Shown one piece after another: positions 35,799 to 44,448 of a DNA stretch of 58,225 bases. The notes beneath the pieces were generated by a model that did no database searches, was not told the DNA's origin, and saw only the letters and a program-made list of their open reading frames with translations. Position numbers and translations under genes: made by a program. Source of the stretch: an uncultured Lachnospiraceae bacterium (lineage in GTDB: Bacteria > Bacillota > Clostridia > Lachnospirales > Lachnospiraceae); contig CAJUEY010000016.1 of the NCBI GenBank assembly GCA_910585825.1, positions 1 through 58,225 on the forward strand, read 5' to 3'. Position 1 is the stretch's first letter, and each line of letters opens with the position of its first letter.

Positions 35799-36347
35799 TT
35801 AAATTGATTTTCCAAGTTCATATGCTTTTTGAAGTTCTATTTTCCCTTCAATATCCCCTGCACTTGTATTCCCTCCCGCCAAAACATGACCAAGGTTTTT
35901 CCATCTTAAATGCTCCATAAGATGATCATAATAAAGAATGACATCTTCAAAGCCATGGCCCTCCGCAGCCATCAGCAGTGCAGAAGCTCTGTTGTGACCC
36001 CTTAAGAGATTCCCATCGCTCTCTTCCAGAGCAAACAAACGGTCAATGGCGGTCCTAAGCTGGCCGCTCATATTCCAGTAATACAAAGGCGTTGCCAGGA
36101 CAATCACATCGCATTCTTTCACCGCAGGATAAATTTTATTCATATCGTCCTTTTGAACACAGGGACATTCCCTGCTGCTATGACCGCCAAAGCAGCCCTT
36201 GCAGCCATGAATATTCATGCTGTCAAGGAAAAATTCTGTTACTGTATTTCCTGCTTCTCGGGCGCCTCTGGCAAATTCTGCAGCCAAAGCTGCCGTATTT
36301 CCTGTTTTTCGCGGACTTCCGTTCAAAATCACAATCTTTCTATCCAT
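35799..36347 (-). CDS. Flavodoxin-like NAD(P)H-dependent oxidoreductase
   Basis: 182 residues. FMN-phosphate loop NGSPRKTGNTAALAAEFARG, Cys-rich insert (NIHGCKGCFGGHSSRECPCVQKDDM), VIVLATPLYYWNMSGQLRTAIDRLFAL and a C-terminal NLGHVLAGGN segment: flavodoxin-fold family of multimeric flavin reductases. The Cys positions recall iron-sulfur flavoproteins but are fewer, so a cluster is uncertain. It is divergent from an HxlR-type regulator with overlapping promoters, implying control by it, as for many HxlR/flavodoxin pairs that respond to electrophiles. Confidence 0.87.
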   Translation of the reverse strand: MDRKIVILNGSPRKTGNTAALAAEFARGAREAGNTVTEFFLDSMNIHGCKGCFGGHSSRECPCVQKDDMNKIYPAVKECDVIVLATPLYYWNMSGQLRTAIDRLFALEESDGNLLRGHNRASALLMAAEGHGFEDVILYYDHLMEHLRWKNLGHVLAGGNTSAGDIEGKIELQKAYELGKSI

Positions 36348-36369
36348 AAATTTCCTCCTTATCGCAGAA

Positions 36370-36424
36370 TTGACTTTTCCTGTTTTTGATATTATGATTA
36401 TAGCAAGAATGAAACAAATGGCAA
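36370..36424. promoter_or_regulatory. Overlapping divergent promoters of the hxlR-like and flavodoxin-like genes
   Basis: Plus strand: TTGACT (36370-36375), 17 bases, TATGAT (36393-36398) towards the regulator. Minus strand: TTGCCA (36424-36419), 16 bases, TATAAT (36402-36397) towards the flavodoxin gene. The two -10 boxes overlap by two bases, so polymerase can serve only one side at a time. Confidence 0.75.
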
Positions 36425-36430
36425 GTACGC

Positions 36431-36477
36431 ACTTTTAGGTACAATACTTACTTAAAAGTTATATACTTACTTAAAGG
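36431..36477. promoter_or_regulatory. Candidate HxlR operator: direct and inverted repeats
   Basis: TACTTACTTAAAAG at 36445 and TACTTACTTAAAG at 36464 are direct repeats 19 bases apart. ACTTTTA (36431-36437) and TAAAAGT (36453-36459) form an inverted repeat. The site lies between the divergent promoters and the regulator gene. Two-turn spacing fits a dimeric winged-helix protein. Confidence 0.55.
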
Positions 36478-36488
36478 AGAGTGTAAAA

Positions 36489-36830
36489 ATGAGCAAACGC
36501 TGCATATCGCAAGAATGTTTGAAAACAACAGGTTTCAGCTATACGTTATCCCTTATCAACGGAAAATACAAAATGACAATTCTCTATACCCTTATGGAAT
36601 TTGGCGTCGTCCGTTTTAATGAGATGAAAAAATATATCGGTGAGATTTCTTATAAAACGCTTAGTTCTACTTTAAAAGAATTAGAAGCAGACCGGTTAGT
36701 GCACAGAAAGGAATATCCTCAGATTCCTCCAAAAGTAGAATATAGTCTTACAGAACGAGGAAAATCCCTGATTCCCATATTGGACGGAATGTGTGAATGG
36801 GGCGATCATAACAGACTCTTTAAAAATTGA
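36489..36830 (+). CDS. HxlR-family transcriptional regulator
   Basis: 113 residues; AAAGGAG 8 bases before the ATG at 36489. Signature Cys near the start (MSKRCISQECLKTT), INGKYKMTILYTLMEFGVVRFNEMKKYIGEISYKTLSSTLKELEADRLVHRKEYPQIPPKVEYSLTERGKSLIPIL is the complete HxlR winged helix. It probably binds the repeats at 36431-36477 and controls both itself and the flavodoxin-like gene; the conserved Cys could sense electrophiles or redox state, as in YodB/HypR relatives. Confidence 0.92.
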   Translation: MSKRCISQECLKTTGFSYTLSLINGKYKMTILYTLMEFGVVRFNEMKKYIGEISYKTLSSTLKELEADRLVHRKEYPQIPPKVEYSLTERGKSLIPILDGMCEWGDHNRLFKN

Positions 36831-36856
36831 TTTCCGTGCTCAGATTATGCATGGCA

Positions 36857-36886
36857 TTGACGACCGTATGAAAAAAGTGTTACAAT
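36857..36886 (+). promoter_or_regulatory. Promoter of the gene at 36916
   Basis: TTGACG (36857-36862), 18 bases, TACAAT (36881-36886), 30 bases before the ATG. Confidence 0.7.
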
Positions 36887-36915
36887 ATCTAATAAAAAAT
36901 CTGGAGGTGTTATAT

Positions 36916-37434
36916 ATGGATGCATATGAAAAAGCGGCAAGGATTGATACCTTAGACAATGCATTCCTGAAAGAATTGGTAGATTATACCGGATACGGGA
37001 GCAGAGGAACGCTGAATATGGTTGTTTCCTTATTGGTGACTCTCAAAGACAGAATTCAAAGAGGGGATAAAATCAAATTAGAAAAAACCGGTGATTATCT
37101 TACCTTAGGTTCCTTTGAAAAACTGTTAGAAGAAGAATTTACAACTTATATCACCAAAGCAGTGTTTAAGGAAAGAGTTCTTTCACACAAAGTCTTCTTC
37201 AATGTGGAAAATTCAGAATCCGGCTTAGACCTTATATATTCCGGTTCCAACGAAAATAAACTGTTCCGGTGGATTGCTGATATTGATGAAGAATATTCAT
37301 TATTGGAGCTCATCCCCACAAGCGTGGTATACATAAGAAACAGCCAGACAAGACAGCTGATACCTTTTATTTCAGAAAAAGGAAATCATTATATCTATTC
37401 CCAGGAAGAAGGCAAAATCAAAGAGATTATGTAA
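36916..37434 (+). CDS. Unrecognised 172-residue protein
   Basis: Start at 36916 chosen from GGAGGT eight bases upstream and a promoter just before; a longer reading frame from 36793 has neither. No membrane segment or signal. Begins MDAYEKAARIDTLDNAFLKE; middle KLLEEEFTTYITKAVFKERVL; end IPFISEKGNHYIYSQEEGKIKEIM. Mixed alpha/beta, acidic. I recognise no family. Its promoter and its own perfect terminator indicate an independent transcription unit, and codon use looks like its neighbours. Confidence 0.65.
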   Translation: MDAYEKAARIDTLDNAFLKELVDYTGYGSRGTLNMVVSLLVTLKDRIQRGDKIKLEKTGDYLTLGSFEKLLEEEFTTYITKAVFKERVLSHKVFFNVENSESGLDLIYSGSNENKLFRWIADIDEEYSLLELIPTSVVYIRNSQTRQLIPFISEKGNHYIYSQEEGKIKEIM

Positions 37435-37453
37435 TACCAGGAACTCTTCTATG

Positions 37454-37498
37454 AAAAGCGGCATCATCTGATATCTCATATCAGATGATGCCGCTTTT
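37454..37498. terminator. Very strong bidirectional terminator
   Basis: Perfect 21-bp arms 37454-37474 and 37478-37498 (core GCGGCATCATCTGATAT) around a 3-base loop, with A4 and T5 flanks. Confidence 0.92.
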
Positions 37499-37516
37499 TA
37501 TAAAGTTGTTTTTATT

Positions 37517-37735
37517 TTACGATAAGCAGCGAAAAATACCCCGCATGATCGGAACCAATTCTTTTTCTGCAATCTCCGGAACAGCCCCGAAAGCAATTTT
37601 ATATGCTGTACTTTCTTTTACATCTTTCCCTGTGCAGGCAATTACTGTATTCTCCCGTATGATGCGTACTGCTTTTAACGTCATTAATTCGGGATCTCCC
37701 GGACCAACTCCAATCCCGTATAAGGTTCCCGGCAT
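37517..37735 (-). pseudogene. cbiL: N-terminal fragment of precorrin-2 C20-methyltransferase
   Basis: 72 residues where about 230 are expected. GTLYGIGVGPGDPELMTLKAVRII is the SAM-binding N-terminus of the tetrapyrrole methylase family, with the CbiL/CobI-type continuation KDVKESTAYKIAFGAVPEI. After ELVPIM homology stops and a TAG-region ends it beside a terminator. GGAGG is still present before the ATG. Remnant of an anaerobic cobalamin pathway operon; the rest is not in the window. Confidence 0.75.
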
Positions 37736-37877
37736 AGAAATTCCTCCTATTCATAGCATCTTTGGCTATATCTCTTCATATGGGACAATCGCTGATTCCA
37801 TACCTGATCCCGCTTTCATTCTAAAGAAAAAAGTCCTGCATCTACAAATCCAGAATGCCATCCAAAGATCTGGTATA

Positions 37878-39107
37878 TCAGGCAAACTCTCTTGTCAAAA
37901 GATCGCTGTGTTCCAGAAAATCCATAATATCCGTAAATCCAAGCCTCTCTAACAGCTCTTTCACGTAAGGATTTTCCAGAGGCGTCTGGTAAACTGCCGT
38001 TTCCCCGTACTCGTCTACCAGCTCTTTCCCCTCTTCTTTGGGAATCAAAACCCTCGGTCCGCCGACGCAGCCGCCGCTGCATGCCATTCCTTCAAAAAAA
38101 TTCCCCTCTGTTTTCCCTTTTTGTATTTTTTCTATCAGCGCTTTGCAGGCTAAAATGCCGTCCGCCTGCTCCGCTTTTACCTTTACCTGCTTCTTCGGGC
38201 TCAGCTGCTCCACAGTCCGTTTCACCGCCTCGGAAACACCTGACGTTCTGGCATAGATCCGCCCCGCTTTGGAAGAATGCTCCCTTTCGTCTTCCGCAAG
38301 CGCCGCAGGATCCAGATTGACCGCCTCAAAAAAATCCAAAACCTCCCGAAACGTCAGAACATAATCTATGGCGTCTGCAATATCCGGCTCTCTGGCCTCT
38401 CTCTTTTTTGCCATACATGGTCCGATAAAAACCGTAACGGCATCCGGATGCAGCTGTTTTACCACCCTTCCGGCGGCAATCATTGGAGATACCGCTCCCG
38501 GAACATGTCCGACCAGATCTTTATAGATATCCCGAATCATGGAAATCCAGACAGGACAGCAGCAGCTCGTAAGCTGAAAATCCCCTTCCTTTTTTACATG
38601 ACGTTCAAATTCCAATGCCTCTTTCAGCGTCAGAATATCCGCAAAGGCCGCCACTTCCACCATGCCAAAAAAACCGATTCGCTTAAACGCCGAACGCAGC
38701 TTTCCCACCGTCGCCTCTTTTCCGAACTGTCCGACAAATGCAGGCGCAATCAGCGCATACACTTCTCTGTCGCGGCTGCACAAAGCGTCCAGCACAGGAT
38801 AAATCTCTTTGTTTTCAATCAGACGGCCCATTTTGCAGACATCCACGCACGCACCGCATCCGGTGCATTTCTGCGGATCAATATAAATCCTGCCCTGAAT
38901 TTTTTCTATTGCGTCAAAAATACAGCTGTCCTGGCAGGCGCTTTCTGTTTCGCAGGAGCCGCACCCGCCGGCAGAAACCACCGGAGCATATTTTTCCGGA
39001 TGCAGCAGGCAGTCCATCGGATAATTATCGTACTGCTCCGACAATTCCCTTCCATTCTCCTGCTCTTTTCTTAAAATTTCCTGATACAATTCCTGTAATG
39101 TTTTCAT
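37878..39107 (-). CDS. [FeFe]-hydrogenase-type protein with two ferredoxin clusters
   Basis: 409 residues. Start at 39107 inferred from AAGGA just before; a start nine codons upstream is possible. N-terminal ferredoxin part: CGSCETESACQDSC and CTGCGACVDVCKMG. H-cluster motifs: L1 TSCCCPVW (usual TSCCPxW with an added Cys), L2 GPCMAKKREA (usual MPCxxKxxE), L3 EGMACSGGCVGGP. All four H-cluster cysteines are present. The GPC form of L2 and the extra Cys resemble the less-studied, possibly sensory or non-bifurcating groups rather than the classical fermentative enzyme. It could evolve or sense H2 using ferredoxin reduced by PFOR. HydE/F/G maturases are not in the window. Confidence 0.85.
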   Translation of the reverse strand: MKTLQELYQEILRKEQENGRELSEQYDNYPMDCLLHPEKYAPVVSAGGCGSCETESACQDSCIFDAIEKIQGRIYIDPQKCTGCGACVDVCKMGRLIENKEIYPVLDALCSRDREVYALIAPAFVGQFGKEATVGKLRSAFKRIGFFGMVEVAAFADILTLKEALEFERHVKKEGDFQLTSCCCPVWISMIRDIYKDLVGHVPGAVSPMIAAGRVVKQLHPDAVTVFIGPCMAKKREAREPDIADAIDYVLTFREVLDFFEAVNLDPAALAEDEREHSSKAGRIYARTSGVSEAVKRTVEQLSPKKQVKVKAEQADGILACKALIEKIQKGKTEGNFFEGMACSGGCVGGPRVLIPKEEGKELVDEYGETAVYQTPLENPYVKELLERLGFTDIMDFLEHSDLLTREFA

Positions 39108-39173
39108 ATCCTTCCATACCTTTCTGTCTTTCATACTGTAAAGTATTGACAAAACAGGCCTTGTATATGCCGA

Positions 39174-39210
39174 AAAAAGGGACATATCGCAAACAGATAT
39201 GTCCCTTTTT
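39174..39210. terminator. Terminator between the symporter and hydrogenase genes
   Basis: AAAAAGGGACATATC (39174-39188) and GATATGTCCCTTTTT (39196-39210), perfect 15-bp stem, 7-base loop. Confidence 0.9.
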
Positions 39211-39214
39211 CAGT

Positions 39215-40747
39215 TTATCTCCCAAGTGCTGTCTTTCTGGAAACCTCTGTTTTTTCTTCATAGCAGGCAAAGGAATCATCCACCAGTTTTTTGTCCGGTT
39301 TCGGTGTAAAAATGCTTACCACAGGCACGATGACAAGGCCGGCCAGCATGGCAATGGCGCCGCAGTTAATCGGCGACTGCATAATCACAGGAAACGATTC
39401 CTTAAAGAAAATATTTGCCAGCATCAAAACAGATCCGAACACAAAACTTGCCCAGCAGGCCGCTTTTGTCACCCATTTTGCATAGAGCGCATACATAAAC
39501 GGAGCTAAAAACGCACCGGCGAGGGCGCCCCAGGACACACCCATAAGCTGCGCAATAAAGGTTACGGAACTCTTGTACTGAATCAATGCAAGGATAGAAG
39601 AAATCGCAATAAATACAACGATCAAAAAGCGCATGCAAAGCACCTGTTTTTTCTCATTCATTTTCTGGAAGAAAAGCTCCTTTAAAAAGTCAATGGTCAA
39701 TGTAGAGCTTGACGCCATAACCAGAGATGACAATGTGGACATAGACGCCGAAAGCACAAGAATGACCACGAGGGCGATCAGTATCGGAGAAAGTCCGGAA
39801 AGCATCGTCGGAATTACGGAATCAAACCCATTTGCCGCGATATCAATCTGATCGGAAAACAGTCTTCCGAATCCGCCCAGAAAATAACATCCGCCAGATA
39901 CTACAAGTGCAAACAAGGTAGAAATTATCGTTCCTTTCTTGATGGACTGCTCATCTTTGATGGCATAGAATTTCTGTACCATCTGAGGCAGGCCCCAGGT
40001 GCCGAGAGAAGTCAAAATAACCACAAACAAAAGATTCAGCGGGTCCGGACCGAAAAACGATGCAAAAACTCCAGGCGTTGACGCAACCGTCTCATCCGTC
40101 ACCTGCGCCAGTCCGTCCAAAGCCGCCATAAATCCGCCTTTACTGCTGATTACTGCGGCAATCACCGCGGCAATGCCCACCAGCATAATAATTCCCTGAA
40201 TAAAATCATTGATCGCCGTAGCCATATATCCTCCGGCAATTACATAAACTGCAGTCAAAACCGCCATCAAAATAATACAGACAGAATAATCAATATTAAA
40301 AGCCATTCCAAACAGTCTGGACAGACCGTTATAAAGAGACGCCGTATAAGGAATCAAAAAGATAAAAATAATGACGGAAGCGCCGATTTTAAGCGGCTTG
40401 CTCCCAAAACGCTGTCCAAAGAACTGCGGCATGGTGGCGGAATCCAGATGCTGCGTCATAATACGCGTCCTGCGTCCCAAAACAACCCATGCCAACAGAG
40501 ATCCGATGATCGCATTGCCGATTCCCGCCCATGTAGCTGCAATGCCATATCTCCAGCCAAACTGTCCGGCATACCCTACAAATACAACTGCCGAAAAATA
40601 TGACGTGCCATATGCAAAAGCTGTCAGCCAGGGACCTACGGAACGTCCTCCCAATACAAATCCGTTCACATCCGTTGCATGCTTACGGCAGTAAAGTCCG
40701 ATGCCGATCAACACCGCAAAGTAAATAATCAATAAAATAAGTTTCAT
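39215..40747 (-). CDS. Sodium:solute symporter (SSS family)
   Basis: 510 residues, about 13 membrane helices (LLIIYFAVLIGIGLYC, AFAYGTSYFSAVVFVGYAG, GASVIIFIFLIPYTASLYNG and others), the core SSS pattern with the LSASMSTLSSLVMASSSTLTIDFL segment near helix 8. Members carry proline, pantothenate, sugars or sialic acids with Na+. Because it directly follows a secreted sialidase gene on the same strand, uptake of a sialic acid is a reasonable guess, but it has its own promoter (40809-40837) and a terminator separates the two, and no nanA/nanE/nanK genes are present. Substrate unknown. Confidence 0.88.
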   Translation of the reverse strand: MKLILLIIYFAVLIGIGLYCRKHATDVNGFVLGGRSVGPWLTAFAYGTSYFSAVVFVGYAGQFGWRYGIAATWAGIGNAIIGSLLAWVVLGRRTRIMTQHLDSATMPQFFGQRFGSKPLKIGASVIIFIFLIPYTASLYNGLSRLFGMAFNIDYSVCIILMAVLTAVYVIAGGYMATAINDFIQGIIMLVGIAAVIAAVISSKGGFMAALDGLAQVTDETVASTPGVFASFFGPDPLNLLFVVILTSLGTWGLPQMVQKFYAIKDEQSIKKGTIISTLFALVVSGGCYFLGGFGRLFSDQIDIAANGFDSVIPTMLSGLSPILIALVVILVLSASMSTLSSLVMASSSTLTIDFLKELFFQKMNEKKQVLCMRFLIVVFIAISSILALIQYKSSVTFIAQLMGVSWGALAGAFLAPFMYALYAKWVTKAACWASFVFGSVLMLANIFFKESFPVIMQSPINCGAIAMLAGLVIVPVVSIFTPKPDKKLVDDSFACYEEKTEVSRKTALGR

Positions 40748-40808
40748 AATGTCCTCCCTTTTCTACATCTGTCATTTTAATGCAACAAAACTTTAAAGCA
40801 TTAAAGCG

Positions 40809-40837
40809 AGTATACCATAGAATTTCAGTCTATGCAA
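40809..40837 (-). promoter_or_regulatory. Promoter of the symporter gene
   Basis: Minus strand TTGCAT (40837-40832), 17 bases, TATACT (40814-40809). Confidence 0.65.
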
Positions 40838-40880
40838 CAATTTACAGAATTTATGTCAAATTTTTCATCCCCATACACAT

Positions 40881-40924
40881 AAAACCGGAACCGGCGCGAG
40901 ATATGACGCGCCGATTCCGGTTTT
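40881..40924 (-). terminator. Sialidase-gene terminator
   Basis: 18-bp arms (40881-40898, 40907-40924) with one mismatch, outer core AACCGGAA/TTCCGGTT, T-rich tail on both strands. Confidence 0.85.
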
Positions 40925-40955
40925 TATTTTGCAGCTTTCGCTTTTCTTGTTCCGC

Positions 40956-43900
40956 CTATTTTGTGATTTTTACGTTTTTTCCCTGTCCTTTTTTGGCAAA
41001 GCTTTTCTGATAAGCTTTTACCTTCTTAGCGGGAACTTTGATTTTAGCATTTTTATGAATGCCCTTGAATGCGTTTTTACCGATCGTCTTGATTTTGGCC
41101 GCCTTCTTCAGCTTTATCGTTTTTAATGCCTTGCAGCCGGAAAACGCTTTCGCGCCGATTTCTTTTAATTCCTTACCGGAAACCGTAACAGTCTTTAGCT
41201 TTTTGCAGCCAGCAAAAGCATTTTTGCCGATTTTTTCAATGTCCGCCGGAAGTGTAACGGAAGTAATTTTCTGATTTTTCTGGAATGCCCCGTCCGCCGT
41301 TTCGGTTACGCGGTAGAGATTGCCGCCAAGGGTTACCGTGCCGTTTACATTGATTTTGCCAAGCGAAGCGTTCGAAACACCCACAACAGCCGCCGTGCGT
41401 TTTGTAAGGCTGGTCACTATATAAATATAATCTCCCGATGTATATTTTTTATTTTCCTCTATCTTCTCGTTAAAGTTATTCGCCTGTTTGATAACCAGTT
41501 TCGCTTTTGCGTCATCTAACGCCTGATATAAGGTCTGCAGCTCTCTTAGAGTCGTCGATTCATTCCCAAGCGCCGTCTGCAGCGCCTGATATGCTCTGGA
41601 AAATTCCTCCCAGCCTGCCGTATAACCTGCACTGCCCGCATCAAACTCTTTCTGAGCCTGATTCAGGCTTGTCTGTGCCTTTTCTGTTTCTTCCTTTTCA
41701 TCCAGCAGCGTTAAGTTCCCTTTTTTCCTGTCCAGATTCTGCATATAATTTTTCATGTCAGAAAGAGAGGGATTCTGCGCATTCTTTGCCGCCTCATATG
41801 CAGTTTCAAAGCTCTCCCAGTCCGCAGCAGAATAGCTTTCTTTTTCCGCCATGATCGCTTCCGCATCCTTCAAAGCGGCTGAAAAGCATACTTCTACCGC
41901 CTTTTTTGAAACAGGCTCCACAACCTGAACGGTACATTCCATTCCGTCTGCCGTCACTGTAACGGTCTGGCCTGCCGTAAGCCCCGTGATGATCTGATAC
42001 CGCACGGGAGCGCTCTCTTGTTTAAAGAGCTTTGAACGTCCGTATTTCGATCCGGTTACCTGTTCTCCATCCCAACTGGCTAGATCTCTTGCAAAGGGAT
42101 ACAGCACATAAATATTGTCATTCCAAATACATGTCATCAAATACCCGGCTCCGGATTGCAGCTCGGACACTCTCTCATATCCGGGAATATCATCGTCCGC
42201 AGATACCGATTCTTTTTTCTCCCAAAGCACAAAATCATATGTTCCGTTTGGATTGTTTTCCTGATAATTACTCATACGGTCAAACAATCCTTTCGTGCCG
42301 TCAAAAAACATATAACTGTGATTGGACGCGTTTTCAAAACGGAATACATTTCCCTCATTTTGGGATGCGGACGTCACAGTCATATCCGCCGGAATCGGAT
42401 CCAGATAAAAGCTTGGGCTTGTGTTTGTCACAAAATGATTGATCCGTTCATTTTTAATCCGCCAGGAACCGTTTTCCATCTGCGTAAATTTCATCTGCGC
42501 GTAATCAATCCATGCAGAATCATTCCGGACTGTGCTGAAACCAAAGCTGTTTACATCTGCCACATGATCAAACAGACAGTATCTCTCCTCCGAATCGATG
42601 CGGACTGCATCCTGCCCTCCGGCCGATATAACAGCGGAATCAGCGGGAATGGCACAGGTTCCTCCTTGTTCCACGAAAACGGTATCCGTATCTTTTGTTT
42701 CTGAAAATACAACCGTATCGCCCTCTATCTTAAGCTGATAGCTGGAATACAGAATCCGGAATGGCGAATCTCCGATATAGCCGCCGTTTTCCGGCTCCCA
42801 TAGAAGTCCGATCGTGCCATCTGCCTGTTCCGTCATACAGGAATACGAAAACAAACTGTTGTTCTCATTATACGGTTCCTTTACCGCAAATTCTGTGAGA
42901 GGCGTCATTGTATGTCCTTCATCGTCATTTACCAGAAACGCATATATCTTTCCGTTTTCACGGTTGCCAGGACCGCCCGGAGACGCAACCAGAACCAGAT
43001 CTTTTCCGTTTACCGGTTTGGAATAACGGATCGCCGTGACATTACAGTTGCTCCAGCACGAAACGTCAGTCTGCACCATATTCCCCATAGAATAGCTGTT
43101 GTCCTTCCCTTTTATAACATCTGTGTAACAAATCTTATTTGATCCTGTTCTGGAAAACAGACGCAGTGTCCCGTCGGAAAGTTCCACCAGCTCGCTTTCC
43201 GAAGATTTCCCGGCGCCTGCCGTATGCGTCACATGATTGGTCCGCGTCCAGCTCTGTCCGTTGTCTGTGGAATATATCAGGCTCGCCTGTTCGCCGCCTC
43301 CCGTCTTATAAAACGGAATCGTAATCGTGCCGTCGCTGACGGTCAGCCCTTTCCCCGGAGAGACCAGAATCGCCACGTCTCCCGTGTTTTTGATCTGGTC
43401 GTTGATAATCCGCGGATTCTCCCAGCTCATTCCTCCGTCTTTCGATTCCACAACCCAGACGAACCCGGTATTGAAAATATGTAGCTCGGAGTCTTTGTAA
43501 AAAACATTCTGCTGGATATCAACATCCGTATTGACCTGCTTTTGCGTGAGCGGCTCAAAGGTTCCGGACGCATTTTTCTTTTCAATATTGTACCATTCGT
43601 CCACGCGCCAGTCTGTCGCAGTCTGATCCAAACGTTTCAACACAGGCGCATATCCGTTTTCAAAATCGCCTACGTAATAATCGTAATTGTCCGGCTGGCT
43701 TGCGGGATTGGCATTTGCTTTTTCATAAGCGCTTGCAAGAGCGATCCGCTGCTCTCCCGCAACCTCCATATACCCTGTTCCGTCTTTTGCATTGCCGTAA
43801 TGCGTCGTAATCCCGGTGGGATTGACGTCTGCCATACAGTACACCGTACCATCCGGCCCCTCGACTAACGCCGGATCTATGACCGTCGTCGCATTATTGC

Positions 43901-44312
43901 TTGCATAGCCTTCGCTGTCCGGAAACCAGATCGGAAAACTATAATTCCAAGTCTTTCCCATATCGCAGGATACGGAAGCGATGGTATCCAAACCGCCTCC
44001 GTCCGCCGGCGTCTCATATCTGGCGTCTGCAGCCGCTATCAGGCTGCCCCTGTGTTCCTCATTCTGTTCCAGCGAAATCAGACACGGGATGCGAAAATTA
44101 TTCGATCCCGCCGTTCCCGGCAAAAAGGGCTGTCCAACTGTCTTTGTATCCTCCGACGCCGGGATGCTGCACGCCTTAATCAGCGTGTTTTCTGTTTCCG
44201 CTGCCGAAACAGAGGATGCACAAAACGGAACTGCCGCAATCAGTATTGCAGAAGACATCGCTGCGCTGACGCTCCGTTTCCATCTCATTAAAACCTGTTT
44301 TTTTCTGTTCAT
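40956..44312 (-). CDS. Secreted sialidase (GH33) with FIVAR and BspA-like leucine-rich C-terminus
   Basis: 1118 residues. Signal peptide 1-38 (SAAMSSAILIAAVPFCASSVSA). The GH33 propeller starts at once, with the arginine FRIP at 73-76 and Asp boxes SCDMGKTW (115), SKDGGMSW (290) and STDNGQSW (348). Candidate acid Glu lies in SESELVEL (372), further Arg at 384/388, and the nucleophile Tyr near SYSCMTE (490). No CBM40 precedes it. Next come a beta-rich domain (550-700), coiled FIVAR repeats (about 830-935) and five leucine-rich BspA-type units (GKNAFAGCKKLKTVTVSG ...) in a basic tail. No LPXTG. It hydrolyses terminal sialic acid from glycans outside the cell; the tail probably holds it on the surface or on a host ligand. 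Confidence 0.92.
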   Translation of the reverse strand: MNRKKQVLMRWKRSVSAAMSSAILIAAVPFCASSVSAAETENTLIKACSIPASEDTKTVGQPFLPGTAGSNNFRIPCLISLEQNEEHRGSLIAAADARYETPADGGGLDTIASVSCDMGKTWNYSFPIWFPDSEGYASNNATTVIDPALVEGPDGTVYCMADVNPTGITTHYGNAKDGTGYMEVAGEQRIALASAYEKANANPASQPDNYDYYVGDFENGYAPVLKRLDQTATDWRVDEWYNIEKKNASGTFEPLTQKQVNTDVDIQQNVFYKDSELHIFNTGFVWVVESKDGGMSWENPRIINDQIKNTGDVAILVSPGKGLTVSDGTITIPFYKTGGGEQASLIYSTDNGQSWTRTNHVTHTAGAGKSSESELVELSDGTLRLFSRTGSNKICYTDVIKGKDNSYSMGNMVQTDVSCWSNCNVTAIRYSKPVNGKDLVLVASPGGPGNRENGKIYAFLVNDDEGHTMTPLTEFAVKEPYNENNSLFSYSCMTEQADGTIGLLWEPENGGYIGDSPFRILYSSYQLKIEGDTVVFSETKDTDTVFVEQGGTCAIPADSAVISAGGQDAVRIDSEERYCLFDHVADVNSFGFSTVRNDSAWIDYAQMKFTQMENGSWRIKNERINHFVTNTSPSFYLDPIPADMTVTSASQNEGNVFRFENASNHSYMFFDGTKGLFDRMSNYQENNPNGTYDFVLWEKKESVSADDDIPGYERVSELQSGAGYLMTCIWNDNIYVLYPFARDLASWDGEQVTGSKYGRSKLFKQESAPVRYQIITGLTAGQTVTVTADGMECTVQVVEPVSKKAVEVCFSAALKDAEAIMAEKESYSAADWESFETAYEAAKNAQNPSLSDMKNYMQNLDRKKGNLTLLDEKEETEKAQTSLNQAQKEFDAGSAGYTAGWEEFSRAYQALQTALGNESTTLRELQTLYQALDDAKAKLVIKQANNFNEKIEENKKYTSGDYIYIVTSLTKRTAAVVGVSNASLGKINVNGTVTLGGNLYRVTETADGAFQKNQKITSVTLPADIEKIGKNAFAGCKKLKTVTVSGKELKEIGAKAFSGCKALKTIKLKKAAKIKTIGKNAFKGIHKNAKIKVPAKKVKAYQKSFAKKGQGKNVKITK

Positions 44313-44377
44313 GTTCCCTCCTAATCATGACTTTCCTGCTGTTCCCTGTAAAACACCTTATAAAACTTCATACTGAG

Positions 44378-44443
44378 ATTTATAAAATATCTGTTTTATT
44401 ATAACACACTGCCCCTTCGATTACCAATACAGATTTTATAAAT
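44378..44443 (-). promoter_or_regulatory. Sialidase promoter flanked by an inverted repeat
   Basis: Minus strand TTGGTA (44427-44422), 18 bases, TATAAT (44403-44398) with TG extension. Flanking it, ATTTATAAAATATCTGT (44378-44394) and ACAGATTTTATAAAT (44429-44443) are an inverted pair, a plausible two-site operator with DNA looping across the promoter. The leader of about 80 bases ends in GGAGGG before the ATG. Confidence 0.6.
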
Positions 44444-44448
44444 GAATA

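Noticed and set aside
39215..40747. Naming the symporter as a sialic acid transporter
   Set aside because: Position next to the sialidase is suggestive but it has a separate promoter and terminator, and no sialic acid catabolic genes are present.
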